Source: Euryarchaeota archaeon UBA58
Lineage (GTDB): Archaea > Thermoplasmatota > Poseidoniia > Poseidoniales > Thalassarchaeaceae
Direction of reading: 5' to 3'
Length of the DNA stretch: 58,560 nt
Assembly: GCA_002498525.1 (NCBI GenBank)
Contig: DAHR01000015.1
Location: 43,978-102,537, forward strand
Shown here: positions 34,826-44,128 of the stretch, one piece after another
Position numbering within the stretch: position 1 is the first letter of the stretch
Layout: the number at the start of each line of letters is the position of its first letter
The notes under the pieces: generated by a model
What the model was told of the DNA's origin: nothing
Database searches by the model: none
The model's input: only the letters and a program-made list of their open reading frames with translations
Made by a program: the position numbers and the translations under genes

Positions 34826-37800
34826 TCAGTCGCTGCCAGTCAGACGCTTCAACCTGCTCTCGAACTCATCTGAGGGTTCATCTTCAACCGTTTGAGCTGC
34901 ACTTTGTTCGTCGGCAGATTCTGAAACGTGTGGACCGCCGGATCTCGTTCCTTCCTCGGAGTGAGAATCCTCCGGCTGCGTGGACTCGGCACTTTCTTCT
35001 TGAGTTTGAACAGGCTCAACAGGTGGTTGTGATTGTTCTGTTTCCTGGTGAACCTTGCTCGGCCGCTGTCGGAAAACAAGCTCGGTCATTTCCAATAATC
35101 GCCGCCGATCTTTCTGATTGTGAACGATCCAAGCAAGTGTGAGCGCGATGCTGATCACCAGTGCGGCAGCAACGAATCCAGTAGTCCATTCGAATCCATC
35201 ATTCACATCGACAGCGCCGCCAGAGAGGATGATCCTGACTTCATCATCGCTTGAGTCTGAATCCTCATCCCATGGGAATCCACAACTTATCCGAACCACC
35301 ATCTCGGTTCCATCTTCAACGCTGGGGCGGTCGAGTTTCGGAGTTGGAGCATAGACACCCGTCATGTCGATGATGTGAGTTGCCTGATGAGTACCGGCGC
35401 TGACGGAAATGATACAATTGGCATCGCTGAGCAGGTATTGGTTCTCACGTTTCGTGAGTACCTTGATCTTCTGCCCCGCCCCCTCGCCTTCGATCTCGAG
35501 GTCGACCAATCCAACATTCCAGTCACTACGGCGAATCTCAAAAGTCACCTGCTCCATGGTCACGAGGACTCCTTTCGAATCGAGCAGGCGGAGGGTGAGT
35601 GTTCTCATGCCTGGAAGGGGGTTCCAAGCCTCAGCACTGAGATTGGTCGCTGCAGCCGATGTGTTGGCTGCGACGAATCCCTCGTATGAATCGAGCATGT
35701 CGCCTTCATCATCGATCAACATGATCGTGTAGCCGAAGGCTTCTGTTCCGTTGAACACACTGCACTGGGCAAGAATGTCGATTGCAGTGCCGGAGATGGA
35801 ACAGCTCGCTATGCGATTCGCAGGTTCGATGACATGAGCTATGTATGGCAGATTCGAAGTGCCATCGACGGAGATTTGATTGCCTACTGACGTTGAAGAT
35901 GCGTACCAAACCCAGCCTCCTTGAATGTCCCATTCCAGTTGGTTCTGGACATCATCCACCACCGAAGAAGATGGATTCGTTCCGTGGATGTCGAGCAGGG
36001 CACTATCACCAGATACGGCAACGATGACGGGAGAGGAAGCCCACGAGTGATCCGCTTGAGTTGTATCGAGAGAGATCTCGCGTTGATTCCCTGCCGAATC
36101 CTGTGCCAGGATTCGAATCGTTTGAGATGCACCATCCCAGTCGTCGGTCGGGATTATCTCCAATGGAACTCCCGTTATTTCTCCGACCGCGAGGACCACT
36201 TCGGTTCGGCCTGCAACTATCCAGCCCTGCGGCAGACTGAGTACCTCCAATGAGATCGTCGTTGGCGAGTTTCCTAGATTCTCCAGTTCTGCCAAGGGGT
36301 ATCCACCATCATCCGATACAACCCAATCCGATTCACCGGTCAGGCTGAAGTCGAGGATGATCGCAACACGCAGAGGCAGCGTGATAGTCGATTCGCCACT
36401 GCCATCGCCCTCTCTCAACTTGACATGGAGTTCGACTGTTCGTCCGTGACGGGAGGATGCTGGAGGCGTTATCTGGAGGTCAAGAGGTGTATTCTCTTCA
36501 GGATCCATAATTGGCAATTCCTCAGGTGTAATGACCTCCCAGCCGTTCTCACCAGTCACGTAAACCGATACGTAGGGTCGGGAGGGAGCATTGCCCTGTT
36601 GGATTATCATCAGCGAGACAGTCGATCCCGCAGGGTCGATTTCAAGATCGGCATTGTTGGCGACTGCGGACCAAGATGCTACATGCGTCACTTCGACGCT
36701 GAAGGAGAATGTCAGCAGATCCTCCTCGAAAGCCGTAGCGGTGACCTCGATATCGGTGATGCTGCCATTCCAAGCGTCTGCTGGAATCTGCACAGTTATT
36801 GTCAGCCAGGCGCTGCCATTTACTGCAACCTGATCCACGGAATCACCGATCGCAGACCAACCCTGACTTGAGTCCGCGCCTGAGTATGTCACTGTCTGAG
36901 TGGTTCCGAGCGAGAGATCATCCTGCAGGTTGCCGACATTCTTCACTTGCACGTCCACAAGCAGAGTACTGCCCGGTTGAATTGCGAAGGTTCGTCCCTC
37001 TACCTCCAAACCATCGACTGAGGAGGTGATTTCCCAGCGATGATCCTGCCGTGCCTCGAGGATGAGGATAACAGAGTCTGCAACAGCTGCGTCACCATCG
37101 GATGTCATGGTAAAGAGGATCTTAACCGGAGTTCGAGCCGGAGTGCTGGCAGGTAGGACGATCTCAATCGGCAGAGTCCGCAGGCTGCCTGCAGCCAAGG
37201 ACACTTGATCAGCACTGAAAGTGACTGATATTCCAGGGTCTTCGGACAGATTCTCGTCGAGCAGGATATCGTGGGTCATCGTGTAAGAGTCCTGTCCATT
37301 ACCCGGATTATAGAGCCGAACAGTAGCGGAACTCGGCGTATCCACCTCGACCAGATGAGGAGATTCTGTTGGCGAGACGAGGGTGAGTCCAGCACGATGT
37401 ATCTGCAGAACTTCGACAGATAGACGCAATGCGTGATTGGCATCAAGGCTCCCAATATCTGAGAAGGTGTGGAAGGCGGGAACCGAGTCAGGTGGTAGAT
37501 TGAGGGTCAACGTGCCCGTCGTTCTGCTTCCGGCAGTTCCCGAAATCTGAACATCATCGCCGCTGATGGTTAACGATGAAGAGCCACTCCAAGCCCACCC
37601 AGTGAGAGTCATTCCAGCATCAGCGAGCGACCAGTTGATTGAATTTACAGAGGGTGGCTGGTCTGCTATGACCGTCCATTGCAGAGTATTCTCAGGCATG
37701 CTACGCTGATGATCGACCTCTGCGACGACGCCACTGGCGACGAATGAGAGTTGAACGGTCTGACAGGTCTCATCTTCATCTGAGCCGACGCACATTGTCA

Positions 37801-40543
37801 GCGGAGTCGAGACGCTGTCACCGAGATACGAATCTGTCGGTACTCCGAGTCGAGCAGAGATGACTTTGGTCTCTCCTGCTGACAGGGTGAGGGCAGTGAT
37901 TTCCTCACCCCCCGAATCATAGAGCGCGAGATTGTTGCCCGATGAATCCCAAGATGTGCCTCCCCAATTCATCCCGATTGAATTCTCATCTGCATTCCCG
38001 AGATTCTCGACAATGAGCCAAGCCTTCGCCGACTCACCAATCAATCCGTATCCCGTACTCGCCGTCGTACCTGAAGGGCCTCTGATCGAGAGTCCTCTGG
38101 TTCGATTGGCTTCGACGGCCAAGACGCCAGTGACCGAGACATTCACGTCTTCATCAAGAGTCAGAGTGAGACTCAGATGACCGGCAGCTGAGCCTGATGC
38201 GTCGGCAGGTGCGTGGATCCACAGATCTGGCGTCCAAGTGTCATCGCTGCCGATCTCGATACCATCCAATCCCTCAGGCGTCTCGTCTGTCCAAGTCCAC
38301 CCCTCAGGCAGTGTCGTGTCATCGACACTCAAGGACCAGATTCCCGCCAGACGGCCAGTCGAGCGTATCGTCGGCTGAGCCAGAGCCGATGATCCCGGGT
38401 CAATTCGAATCGGATCGGTCGGCATCTCGAAGGATGCGTTATATGGTGGTATAATCGCTAACGAAGTCATTTGGTAATCATTATCGTAGCGAGATTGGCT
38501 GACATTCTGATATGGGTCGACGACCAGTTGGAAGGAGTGTTCGCCAAGAGGGCCACTCCACTCAATAGAGAATGATTCGAAACCCGCATTTCCCGTTGGA
38601 CCAGTGGGATCCAGAGAGTCCGCTCGATGCCGTCCGATTTCAACTCCGTCTGCAAAGAGTACTGCATCGATTGGGCGATCGGTCGTTGAAGTTCCTGCGT
38701 TCTCGAAGAGTGCCGTCACGGTGACACTTTCACCAGGGTCCGGTGCACTCGGATTGAAATCGATGCTCCTTCCGTCGAGGAGCGGTCTGACGTCAGCGAG
38801 AGCGGTCGAGATCACGGTGTCGCCGATGATGATATCCAGAGTCGCGTCACCATCGATGTCCGCGAGTGCAGGTGCCGACCAGGTTCTGTGTTCGACTTCG
38901 ACCTCGTTGTTCCAATGATTGTTAACACCAGTTTGAGTCCCTTCGTCACCATCGAATGCCCATAACGATCGACCGAAGGCGACGATTAGTTCGGGGGCCC
39001 CATTTCCATCGATGTCAATCCAGACCGGCGGCGCGACGGCGATTTCGTCATTTGGTAAGCCACTGGACATTTCGAGATCACGGTGCCACTCCAATTGAGG
39101 ATTCGTGGTCGAGATGTCATGACAGCCGGCCTTGCCGTGTCGCGCCGTGGTCTCTTGGTACCAAGTGACCCAACAGACTCTGTCACCCTTGCCATCTGCA
39201 TCGGTGTCGATGACGATTGGCGGAGCATCCGCGAAGCCATTCACAGCTTCGAATGACCAGAGTTCCGAGCCATCGCCAATCTCCAGACCTCGATATTCTG
39301 CACCATCGACCCCACTGGCGCCATCGGCATCAGTTGGAATGGTCAGTACCATCTCTGGAGCCGAATCATCATCGAGGTTCGTTATCACCGGCCCCGGAAG
39401 CCGAATGTGCGGTACATCGGTATCGCCATCGAGATTCATCAATGACAAGCCGCCCCACTTCTGATCACCGGTCTGAGAATCGATCTTCCAGACCCACATG
39501 GCACCGCTGGATGCCTCTGTCGTGGTCAGCATCACGTAACCTGTGGTGTCGTCCATCTGTGCGAAGGCTGGATCGGAAGGGTGTGAGCCATCCTCGAGGG
39601 TTGATTCCCAGAGCGAAGTCGGAGCACTGCCAGCACTGAGTGGCAATGCCACGACGACGGGATTGCCGCTGATCTCGTCGATGGCCGCGATGACCAATTC
39701 AGCATCTCCGTCCAAGTCGAGGTCTGCGAGCAGCGGTTGTGTCGTCGGCTTGTGTCCGCCGAGCAGATTCGATGTATAGGGGCCCTCTGAACTGCTGATG
39801 CGGAGTTCATCATCTGAATATGTCCACAGCAGATCGCCCGAGTTGCCTCCAGATGACCAGCCAGTCACAGAACACTCGAGGCTCGGCGACCACGCATCGA
39901 CATGCATAGAGGCCGCCGTATCGTAGACGACGAGGATCTCCTGCTTACCGTCCTCATCCAAGTCGACGACGAGAGGCGAGGCTTTGACGATCTCAGTAGC
40001 GCCGAGATCGACTTCCCAGACCAGTGAAGAGTCCTCTCCTTCGATGATGCGCATGAAACTGTGGTCATTACCACCCACGTTGACCGTTTGAATCAGAATC
40101 GTGAACAGTGAACTGCCTCCACAACGTTCAGCAGCGGCAGACTCAGTCGATATCTGATCACTGAGATCGGCGATTGGAGTACCTAGAGCATCCGTGCCGA
40201 TCGAATACGAACCATACATCCAATTGACAACCGGTTCGATGACTGTGAGTAATTCGCTGGCGTTGGCTGGTACGTCTATGCCCGCGCCGCCTGAGGAGGA
40301 GTGTGCAGGACCTACTGACATGCGATCGGGTGTACGCCCCGCTTGCGGCCAAGGTTGATCCCCATCCGTCCAAGGATCGATGATTCCGGTCTCTGAACTC
40401 TTTACCTCGGAATCCAAAAATGAGGACGGAGCTGAGGTGGAGTGAAGGAACAGTGGTGATGCTGAGAGAAACAGCATCAATCCAGCAACCAGCACCGCGG
40501 TACGGCTATTCGAGGAGTGGTCCCTAGGGTACAACATGCTCAT
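34826..40543 (-). CDS. Giant surface protein: FG-GAP-like propeller, CARDB and NEW3-like modules, membrane anchor (1905 aa)
   Basis: Signal peptide (TAVLVAGLMLFLSASPLFL). Residues about 130-600 hold at least six FG-GAP/VCBS-type repeats with calcium-loop signatures (VVDLDEDGKQEILVV, LADLDLDGDAELVIA, WIDIDGNGAPELIVA, LADIDGDATLDIIIG), which should form a beta-propeller. A CARDB-like module follows (about 610-715; LFENAGTSTTDRPIDAVLF). Then come repeated NEW3/Ig-like domains (about 720-1750), a transmembrane helix near 1785-1805 (FVAAALVISIALTLAWIV) and a roughly 100-residue acidic, Gln-rich cytoplasmic tail. Likely a cell-surface adhesin or binding protein; no enzyme motif is visible. Confidence 0.87.
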   Translation of the reverse strand: MSMLYPRDHSSNSRTAVLVAGLMLFLSASPLFLHSTSAPSSFLDSEVKSSETGIIDPWTDGDQPWPQAGRTPDRMSVGPAHSSSGGAGIDVPANASELLTVIEPVVNWMYGSYSIGTDALGTPIADLSDQISTESAAAERCGGSSLFTILIQTVNVGGNDHSFMRIIEGEDSSLVWEVDLGATEIVKASPLVVDLDEDGKQEILVVYDTAASMHVDAWSPSLECSVTGWSSGGNSGDLLWTYSDDELRISSSEGPYTSNLLGGHKPTTQPLLADLDLDGDAELVIAAIDEISGNPVVVALPLSAGSAPTSLWESTLEDGSHPSDPAFAQMDDTTGYVMLTTTEASSGAMWVWKIDSQTGDQKWGGLSLMNLDGDTDVPHIRLPGPVITNLDDDSAPEMVLTIPTDADGASGVDGAEYRGLEIGDGSELWSFEAVNGFADAPPIVIDTDADGKGDRVCWVTWYQETTARHGKAGCHDISTTNPQLEWHRDLEMSSGLPNDEIAVAPPVWIDIDGNGAPELIVAFGRSLWAFDGDEGTQTGVNNHWNNEVEVEHRTWSAPALADIDGDATLDIIIGDTVISTALADVRPLLDGRSIDFNPSAPDPGESVTVTALFENAGTSTTDRPIDAVLFADGVEIGRHRADSLDPTGPTGNAGFESFSIEWSGPLGEHSFQLVVDPYQNVSQSRYDNDYQMTSLAIIPPYNASFEMPTDPIRIDPGSSALAQPTIRSTGRLAGIWSLSVDDTTLPEGWTWTDETPEGLDGIEIGSDDTWTPDLWIHAPADASGSAAGHLSLTLTLDEDVNVSVTGVLAVEANRTRGLSIRGPSGTTASTGYGLIGESAKAWLIVENLGNADENSIGMNWGGTSWDSSGNNLALYDSGGEEITALTLSAGETKVISARLGVPTDSYLGDSVSTPLTMCVGSDEDETCQTVQLSFVASGVVAEVDHQRSMPENTLQWTVIADQPPSVNSINWSLADAGMTLTGWAWSGSSSLTISGDDVQISGTAGSRTTGTLTLNLPPDSVPAFHTFSDIGSLDANHALRLSVEVLQIHRAGLTLVSPTESPHLVEVDTPSSATVRLYNPGNGQDSYTMTHDILLDENLSEDPGISVTFSADQVSLAAGSLRTLPIEIVLPASTPARTPVKILFTMTSDGDAAVADSVILILEARQDHRWEITSSVDGLEVEGRTFAIQPGSTLLVDVQVKNVGNLQDDLSLGTTQTVTYSGADSSQGWSAIGDSVDQVAVNGSAWLTITVQIPADAWNGSITDIEVTATAFEEDLLTFSFSVEVTHVASWSAVANNADLEIDPAGSTVSLMIIQQGNAPSRPYVSVYVTGENGWEVITPEELPIMDPEENTPLDLQITPPASSRHGRTVELHVKLREGDGSGESTITLPLRVAIILDFSLTGESDWVVSDDGGYPLAELENLGNSPTTISLEVLSLPQGWIVAGRTEVVLAVGEITGVPLEIIPTDDWDGASQTIRILAQDSAGNQREISLDTTQADHSWASSPVIVAVSGDSALLDIHGTNPSSSVVDDVQNQLEWDIQGGWVWYASSTSVGNQISVDGTSNLPYIAHVIEPANRIASCSISGTAIDILAQCSVFNGTEAFGYTIMLIDDEGDMLDSYEGFVAANTSAAATNLSAEAWNPLPGMRTLTLRLLDSKGVLVTMEQVTFEIRRSDWNVGLVDLEIEGEGAGQKIKVLTKRENQYLLSDANCIISVSAGTHQATHIIDMTGVYAPTPKLDRPSVEDGTEMVVRISCGFPWDEDSDSSDDEVRIILSGGAVDVNDGFEWTTGFVAAALVISIALTLAWIVHNQKDRRRLLEMTELVFRQRPSKVHQETEQSQPPVEPVQTQEESAESTQPEDSHSEEGTRSGGPHVSESADEQSAAQTVEDEPSDEFESRLKRLTGSD

Positions 40544-40800
40544 CAGGGCAAAAGTTCGGCTTTCCAGCCCACTTGAACGTTCGGGCCATACTCTCAGTCA
40601 GACCTATGGTCTGAGAGATTTCCACTGACCGCCGACCCTCAACTGATGCGTAGCCTCATCCGTTGCGCTTATACAGGGTGGTCGGGTCGGCGGGTCGCAC
40701 GGACCTCTCCTCTGGAGGCATAGCCGATGAGGGACGGGAGGCTTGACCTGCCCTTCCTCCGACTAACTTCGGAGTGGTCCGGCGATTGGAGGAAGAAGAA
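40544..40800. promoter_or_regulatory. Divergent promoter region and structured leader of rpo7
   Basis: CTTATACA at 40668-40675 is a good TATA box for the plus strand, predicting transcription start near 40700 and a leader of about 100 nt before rpo7. The leader contains a perfect hairpin CTCCGA/TCGGAG (40757-40762 and 40769-40774) directly upstream of the GGAGG ribosome-binding site. A second inverted repeat, CTCTCAG/CTGAGAG (40591-40597 and 40611-40617), with an inner CAGACC/GGTCTG, lies upstream of the TATA box and could be an operator for either direction. Confidence 0.5.
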
Positions 40801-41349
40801 ATGTACAGCCTCGTCACCCTTGAGGACACCATCAGAATCCCAGCGGAATACATCCGCCGAGGCCGCAAATTGGAAGACCATATCGACGAGTTGGCACACG
40901 CTGCCTTCGAGGGGCGCTTCGATGAGGATGAGAATTACACGCTACTGACTTTCAATCATGAAACTGTAGGACGCGGGAAGATAATCCACGGAGATGGAGC
41001 AATCTATCAGCGAGTTCGATTCAAGGCACTTCATTTCAGGATGGAGGCTAACGAAGTCGTCGACGGCGCTGTATCCGAAATCTCAGAATATGGTGCCTTC
41101 GTCCGTATCGGTCCGATTGAGGCTCTGCTGCACAAATCCCAGATCCTCGACGAACCGATTCAGGTGAACATGGGAATCCGCCGTATCGAAGGATCGAAGA
41201 CTGGAAAGCACATCGAGGAGGGCTCATACGTTCGCTCGAGAATCGTCTCCAAAGCGATCAATCAGAACGACCCACGCTCCAGCAAGATCGGCCTCAACTG
41301 CAAGATGCCAGGCCTCGGCGCCCACGATTGGCTGACTCAAGGTGATTGA
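40801..41349 (+). CDS. rpo7: DNA-directed RNA polymerase subunit Rpo7 (E')
   Basis: Stalk subunit of the archaeal RNA polymerase, 182 residues. Begins MYSLVTLEDTIRIPAEYI, the typical Rpo7 N-terminus, and has a C-terminal S1 RNA-binding domain (VDGAVSEISEYGAFVRIGPI). Start ATG 40801 has GGAGG upstream; the ORF can be read from 40774 but that would include the ribosome-binding site. First gene of an rpo7-spt4-rps24e-rps27ae run, an order common in archaeal genomes. Its leader has a hairpin that might tune expression. Confidence 0.96.
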   Translation: MYSLVTLEDTIRIPAEYIRRGRKLEDHIDELAHAAFEGRFDEDENYTLLTFNHETVGRGKIIHGDGAIYQRVRFKALHFRMEANEVVDGAVSEISEYGAFVRIGPIEALLHKSQILDEPIQVNMGIRRIEGSKTGKHIEEGSYVRSRIVSKAINQNDPRSSKIGLNCKMPGLGAHDWLTQGD

Positions 41350-41352
41350 GGT

Positions 41353-41571
41353 ATGGTAAAGAAACCCTTCGCTTGTGGAGAATGCAATCGCATCCTCCCA
41401 GACCCCATCAGCAAGAACGACCCTGTTCAATGCGCGAATTGCCCAAGTGCTCCGGTGACTACCGATTGGCAGGGCTATGTGGTAATACTACACCCGCGAC
41501 GGTCTGAGATTGCTCAGAGGTTGAACATCAGCCAGCCGGGTTCGTACGCCTTGAAGGTCAACATCCGCTGA
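41353..41571 (+). CDS. spt4: Transcription elongation factor Spt4
   Basis: 72-residue zinc protein that partners Spt5/NusG on the RNA polymerase clamp. Cysteine pairs CGEC and CANC form the zinc site; TTDWQGYVVILHPRRSEIA is the conserved Spt5-contacting half. Lies 3 bp after rpo7. Also annotated as RpoE'' in older archaeal genomes. Confidence 0.95.
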   Translation: MVKKPFACGECNRILPDPISKNDPVQCANCPSAPVTTDWQGYVVILHPRRSEIAQRLNISQPGSYALKVNIR

Positions 41572-41585
41572 AGGAGAAGAGAATC

Positions 41586-41966
41586 ATGGAAATCATCAAC
41601 AGAAAAGAGAATCCTTTGCTTAACCGAGTCGAGTTGAGTTTCCGTTGGGAACACTCGAGCGACGCGACACCGACTCTGGCTGAGATGGTCGCCGCGGCTG
41701 CCAAAGCCGAGCCGGGCGCAAAAGTGGATCTGGTCTTCGTCAAGAATGTCAACACTCGTTATGGCCGTCCTCAGACAACCGGATTGGCTCTGATTTACGG
41801 CGCTGCCAGCGCTGCGAAGGTCGAGCCGGAATTCATCCATTCTCGACACAAGTCGATTCATGCATCTTCAACACCAGCAGAGCCGATACCCGTCACTGTG
41901 AAAGAAGTCAAGGAAGTTGAGCCGGCGGCTGGAATAGAAGCGACAAAGGGAGCTGGCGAATCATGA
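41586..41966 (+). CDS. rps24e: Small-subunit ribosomal protein S24e
   Basis: 126 residues. N-terminus MEIINRKENPLLNRVELSF and the central VFVKNVNTRYGRPQTTGLALIYG are diagnostic of S24e. The C-terminal 40 residues (Ala/Glu/Val-rich) are an extension beyond the roughly 100-residue archaeal norm and look disordered. ATG 41586 follows GAAGGAGA. Its stop overlaps the start of S27ae as ATGA. Confidence 0.95.
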   Translation: MEIINRKENPLLNRVELSFRWEHSSDATPTLAEMVAAAAKAEPGAKVDLVFVKNVNTRYGRPQTTGLALIYGAASAAKVEPEFIHSRHKSIHASSTPAEPIPVTVKEVKEVEPAAGIEATKGAGES

Positions 41967-42133
41967 GTGAGGGACCGAATCCTGCGGCCAAGTGGTCGAA
42001 GTACAACACCGATGGCGAGTCTCTCGTTCGCAATGGCGAGTTCTGTCCGAAGTGTGGACCCGGGGTATTCCTCGGGGTTCATGCTGACAGAAAAACCTGT
42101 GGAAAATGCGGTCATTCTGAGCAGAACGAGTAA
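41963..42133 (+). CDS. rps27ae: Small-subunit ribosomal protein S27ae
   Basis: A 56-residue zinc-ribbon ribosomal protein. Zinc ligands: CPKCG and, 14 residues later, CGKCG. It begins MSEGPNPAAKWSKY at the ATG overlapping the S24e stop (ATGA) and ends with TAA at 42131-42133. No ubiquitin-like extension, as expected in archaea. The stop directly abuts the TGA of the convergent gene. Confidence 0.93.
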   Translation: MSEGPNPAAKWSKYNTDGESLVRNGEFCPKCGPGVFLGVHADRKTCGKCGHSEQNE

Positions 42134-43039
42134 TCATACCAGACAAGCACTCCAGGTTCCATCGTTCGTCAGCACCGAGTAGGCTAGAACTGCGACTCCC
42201 AGTTCTCTGCGAGGTCGTGAAACCACCCCATCATCGACGAGCATGCCGTCGTGACGCCAACCAGTCCAGATCCATCCGCTGTCCCCTTCGACCGCGTCAA
42301 TCACCGGTCCTGCCGTGGGATGGATGTCGGGGGCGGAATCGAGGGACTCGAATCTGACAATTCCGCCACCTGAAAGAGCTAGAAGCCAACCGAGATGTTT
42401 CGAGTGGAAGACTGCTTCGAGTCGATCGGACAGCCTGATTACTCTCTGATCGATGATTCTGCCATCGTCCAGACTCATTTCATAGACTTCCGCATCCTCC
42501 ATCCAGATCTGCAGTACATCGTCAATGACGAACATCTCGAGAATCTGGCGATGCAACCTCTGTGAACCATCAACTCCGACATGGGGGATCGCTGCCCTCC
42601 AGATCTCATTCGCATCAGCATCCATCAGATAGATGCCTCGCCCCAGCACCGCGAAGGCGAATCCATCTCCGACTCTAGTCAGCGCCATCGGCTCCGAGTC
42701 CAGTGTCCGACTCCAGATGGAAGCTGCAGGAACTGCTTCGAGACCATCATTCTTCAGCACGGTACGCAATTCTTCGCGCCCGATGCCGTCCCGCCAAGCA
42801 TCATCAAGTGGCAATGCCGCCATCCTAGCGACTTGAAATTCAGCTTCGACCCAGATTCCTACCCATCGATCCTCTAGAACGACCCCCGAAGTCACCGGAG
42901 CTGGGAACGGTTGGCAGACCGGCGAGATCAACTCGCCTCTTGAATCGACTCTGCACAACTCTCCAAGAGTTCCTACGACGACACTCGTGGTCTCGCCGAC
43001 ATCTATTCTGCGAGGTGTGAATCCGAAGGTCTCGCTCAC
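42134..43039 (-). CDS. Unknown propeller-like protein (301 aa)
   Basis: Not recognised. The sequence is a run of short beta-strand-like segments with repeated W/G turns (SVVVGTLGELCRVDSRGEL, FAFAVLGRGIYLMDADANEI, GWLLALSGGGIVRFESLD, GWIWTGWRHDGMLVDDG), consistent with a cytoplasmic beta-propeller. No signal peptide or catalytic motif. Start GTG 43039. It is divergent from dtdA and converges on rps27ae with no bases between stop codons. Confidence 0.7.
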   Translation of the reverse strand: MSETFGFTPRRIDVGETTSVVVGTLGELCRVDSRGELISPVCQPFPAPVTSGVVLEDRWVGIWVEAEFQVARMAALPLDDAWRDGIGREELRTVLKNDGLEAVPAASIWSRTLDSEPMALTRVGDGFAFAVLGRGIYLMDADANEIWRAAIPHVGVDGSQRLHRQILEMFVIDDVLQIWMEDAEVYEMSLDDGRIIDQRVIRLSDRLEAVFHSKHLGWLLALSGGGIVRFESLDSAPDIHPTAGPVIDAVEGDSGWIWTGWRHDGMLVDDGVVSRPRRELGVAVLAYSVLTNDGTWSACLV

Positions 43040-43155
43040 AGATAGTGTTCCTTCGAGCGGCGTTTGAACCTGTGGTTGCTCAACTTCAGCCGTTCGGACG
43101 GTCTGATTATTATGAGTTAGGATGCCTTGAAGTCGCCTCGCCCAACCCCTTGAAC

Positions 43156-44091
43156 ATGGTCACCCTGCTCCTCTCCTCGCGCGCGGATGATGCTTCGATG
43201 AATCTGTATGGCGCGGTGCTCGCCCTCGGTGGCTGGTCTGAGGGTGAAGAATTCGGGCACGGTTTCGTTCATTTTCACTCGAGTAAGCCCGTCCATCTGC
43301 TTCTCATCGATGGCTTGCATATCAATGCCGACGAAATCGATTCTGCCCATTCCAGCGCAGTCGACATAGATGTGGAAGAAGTTCTGGTTCTCTCCCGTCA
43401 TGCTGCCAAGAGTGGCATTCCCGCATTGACTGTCCATGCGATTGGAGTGTCCGGAGATGTACCGCATGGAGAGGTCGGTTATGCCGGCGGTCGCAAAGGC
43501 TCTGCAGTTCCGCCTTCGCCACGCTTCACCGCGATTTTTCTTGAACTTCAGCGATCTGCAAGCCTGTCAGGTCTCGCTGAAGAATTCGATATCACATTGG
43601 AGACGACGCATCACGGTCCATTTCTGACGAAGCCCACCCTCTACATCGAAATCGGCTCGACCGAAAAAGAGTGGTCACGTCGTGATGCCTCGAAACTGTG
43701 GGCCGAGGTCATCTCCACTGTGCTCGGTCTAGATGGCTCCACAGGACTGGGAATCTGGCCTGGCGAGGGTGAAGTCATGATCGGTTTGGGTGGTGGGCAT
43801 TATGCACCACGTCACACGGCTGTGGTAAACCAAGGAGGCTTCTGGATGGCTCATCTTCTAGCCAATTATGCCCTCGGATTCGATGGTCCTGTGGAAGATG
43901 GACTCCCCACAGGTCCATGGCGACACTCAGTCGGCGAGGTTGTTAGAAAGACGCGGGAAGCCTTCCCAGGAGGGGTCGTTTTCGCCCATCTGGATCGCAA
44001 GTCGTTCAAAGGTTGGCAACGCCGAGCACTGATCTCGGAATTGGACGAACTTGCTGTTCCAGTCCGTCGCGGTCGGGACATGTTCGGTTGA
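43156..44091 (+). CDS. dtdA: D-aminoacyl-tRNA deacylase, archaeal/plant DtdA (GEK1) type
   Basis: Removes D-amino acids wrongly attached to tRNA. Family motifs: HAIGVSGDVPHGEVGYAGG, TTHHGPFLTKPTLYIEIGST and the metal-site-like GLGGGHYAPRHT. From ATG 43156 (MVTLLLSSRADDASMN) the protein has 311 residues and begins as archaeal homologues do; the ORF reads back to a GTG at 43045 without family-like sequence. The C-terminus extends somewhat beyond the usual 270-290 residues. Confidence 0.93.
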   Translation: MVTLLLSSRADDASMNLYGAVLALGGWSEGEEFGHGFVHFHSSKPVHLLLIDGLHINADEIDSAHSSAVDIDVEEVLVLSRHAAKSGIPALTVHAIGVSGDVPHGEVGYAGGRKGSAVPPSPRFTAIFLELQRSASLSGLAEEFDITLETTHHGPFLTKPTLYIEIGSTEKEWSRRDASKLWAEVISTVLGLDGSTGLGIWPGEGEVMIGLGGGHYAPRHTAVVNQGGFWMAHLLANYALGFDGPVEDGLPTGPWRHSVGEVVRKTREAFPGGVVFAHLDRKSFKGWQRRALISELDELAVPVRRGRDMFG

Positions 44092-44128
44092 GCAACGGTG
44101 AAAGTGCGCCCTTCACACGCATAGGCGC

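Noticed and set aside
40727..40948. Leader peptide before rpo7
   Set aside because: The frame runs on into rpo7 in another reading frame and has no ribosome-binding site; more likely chance.
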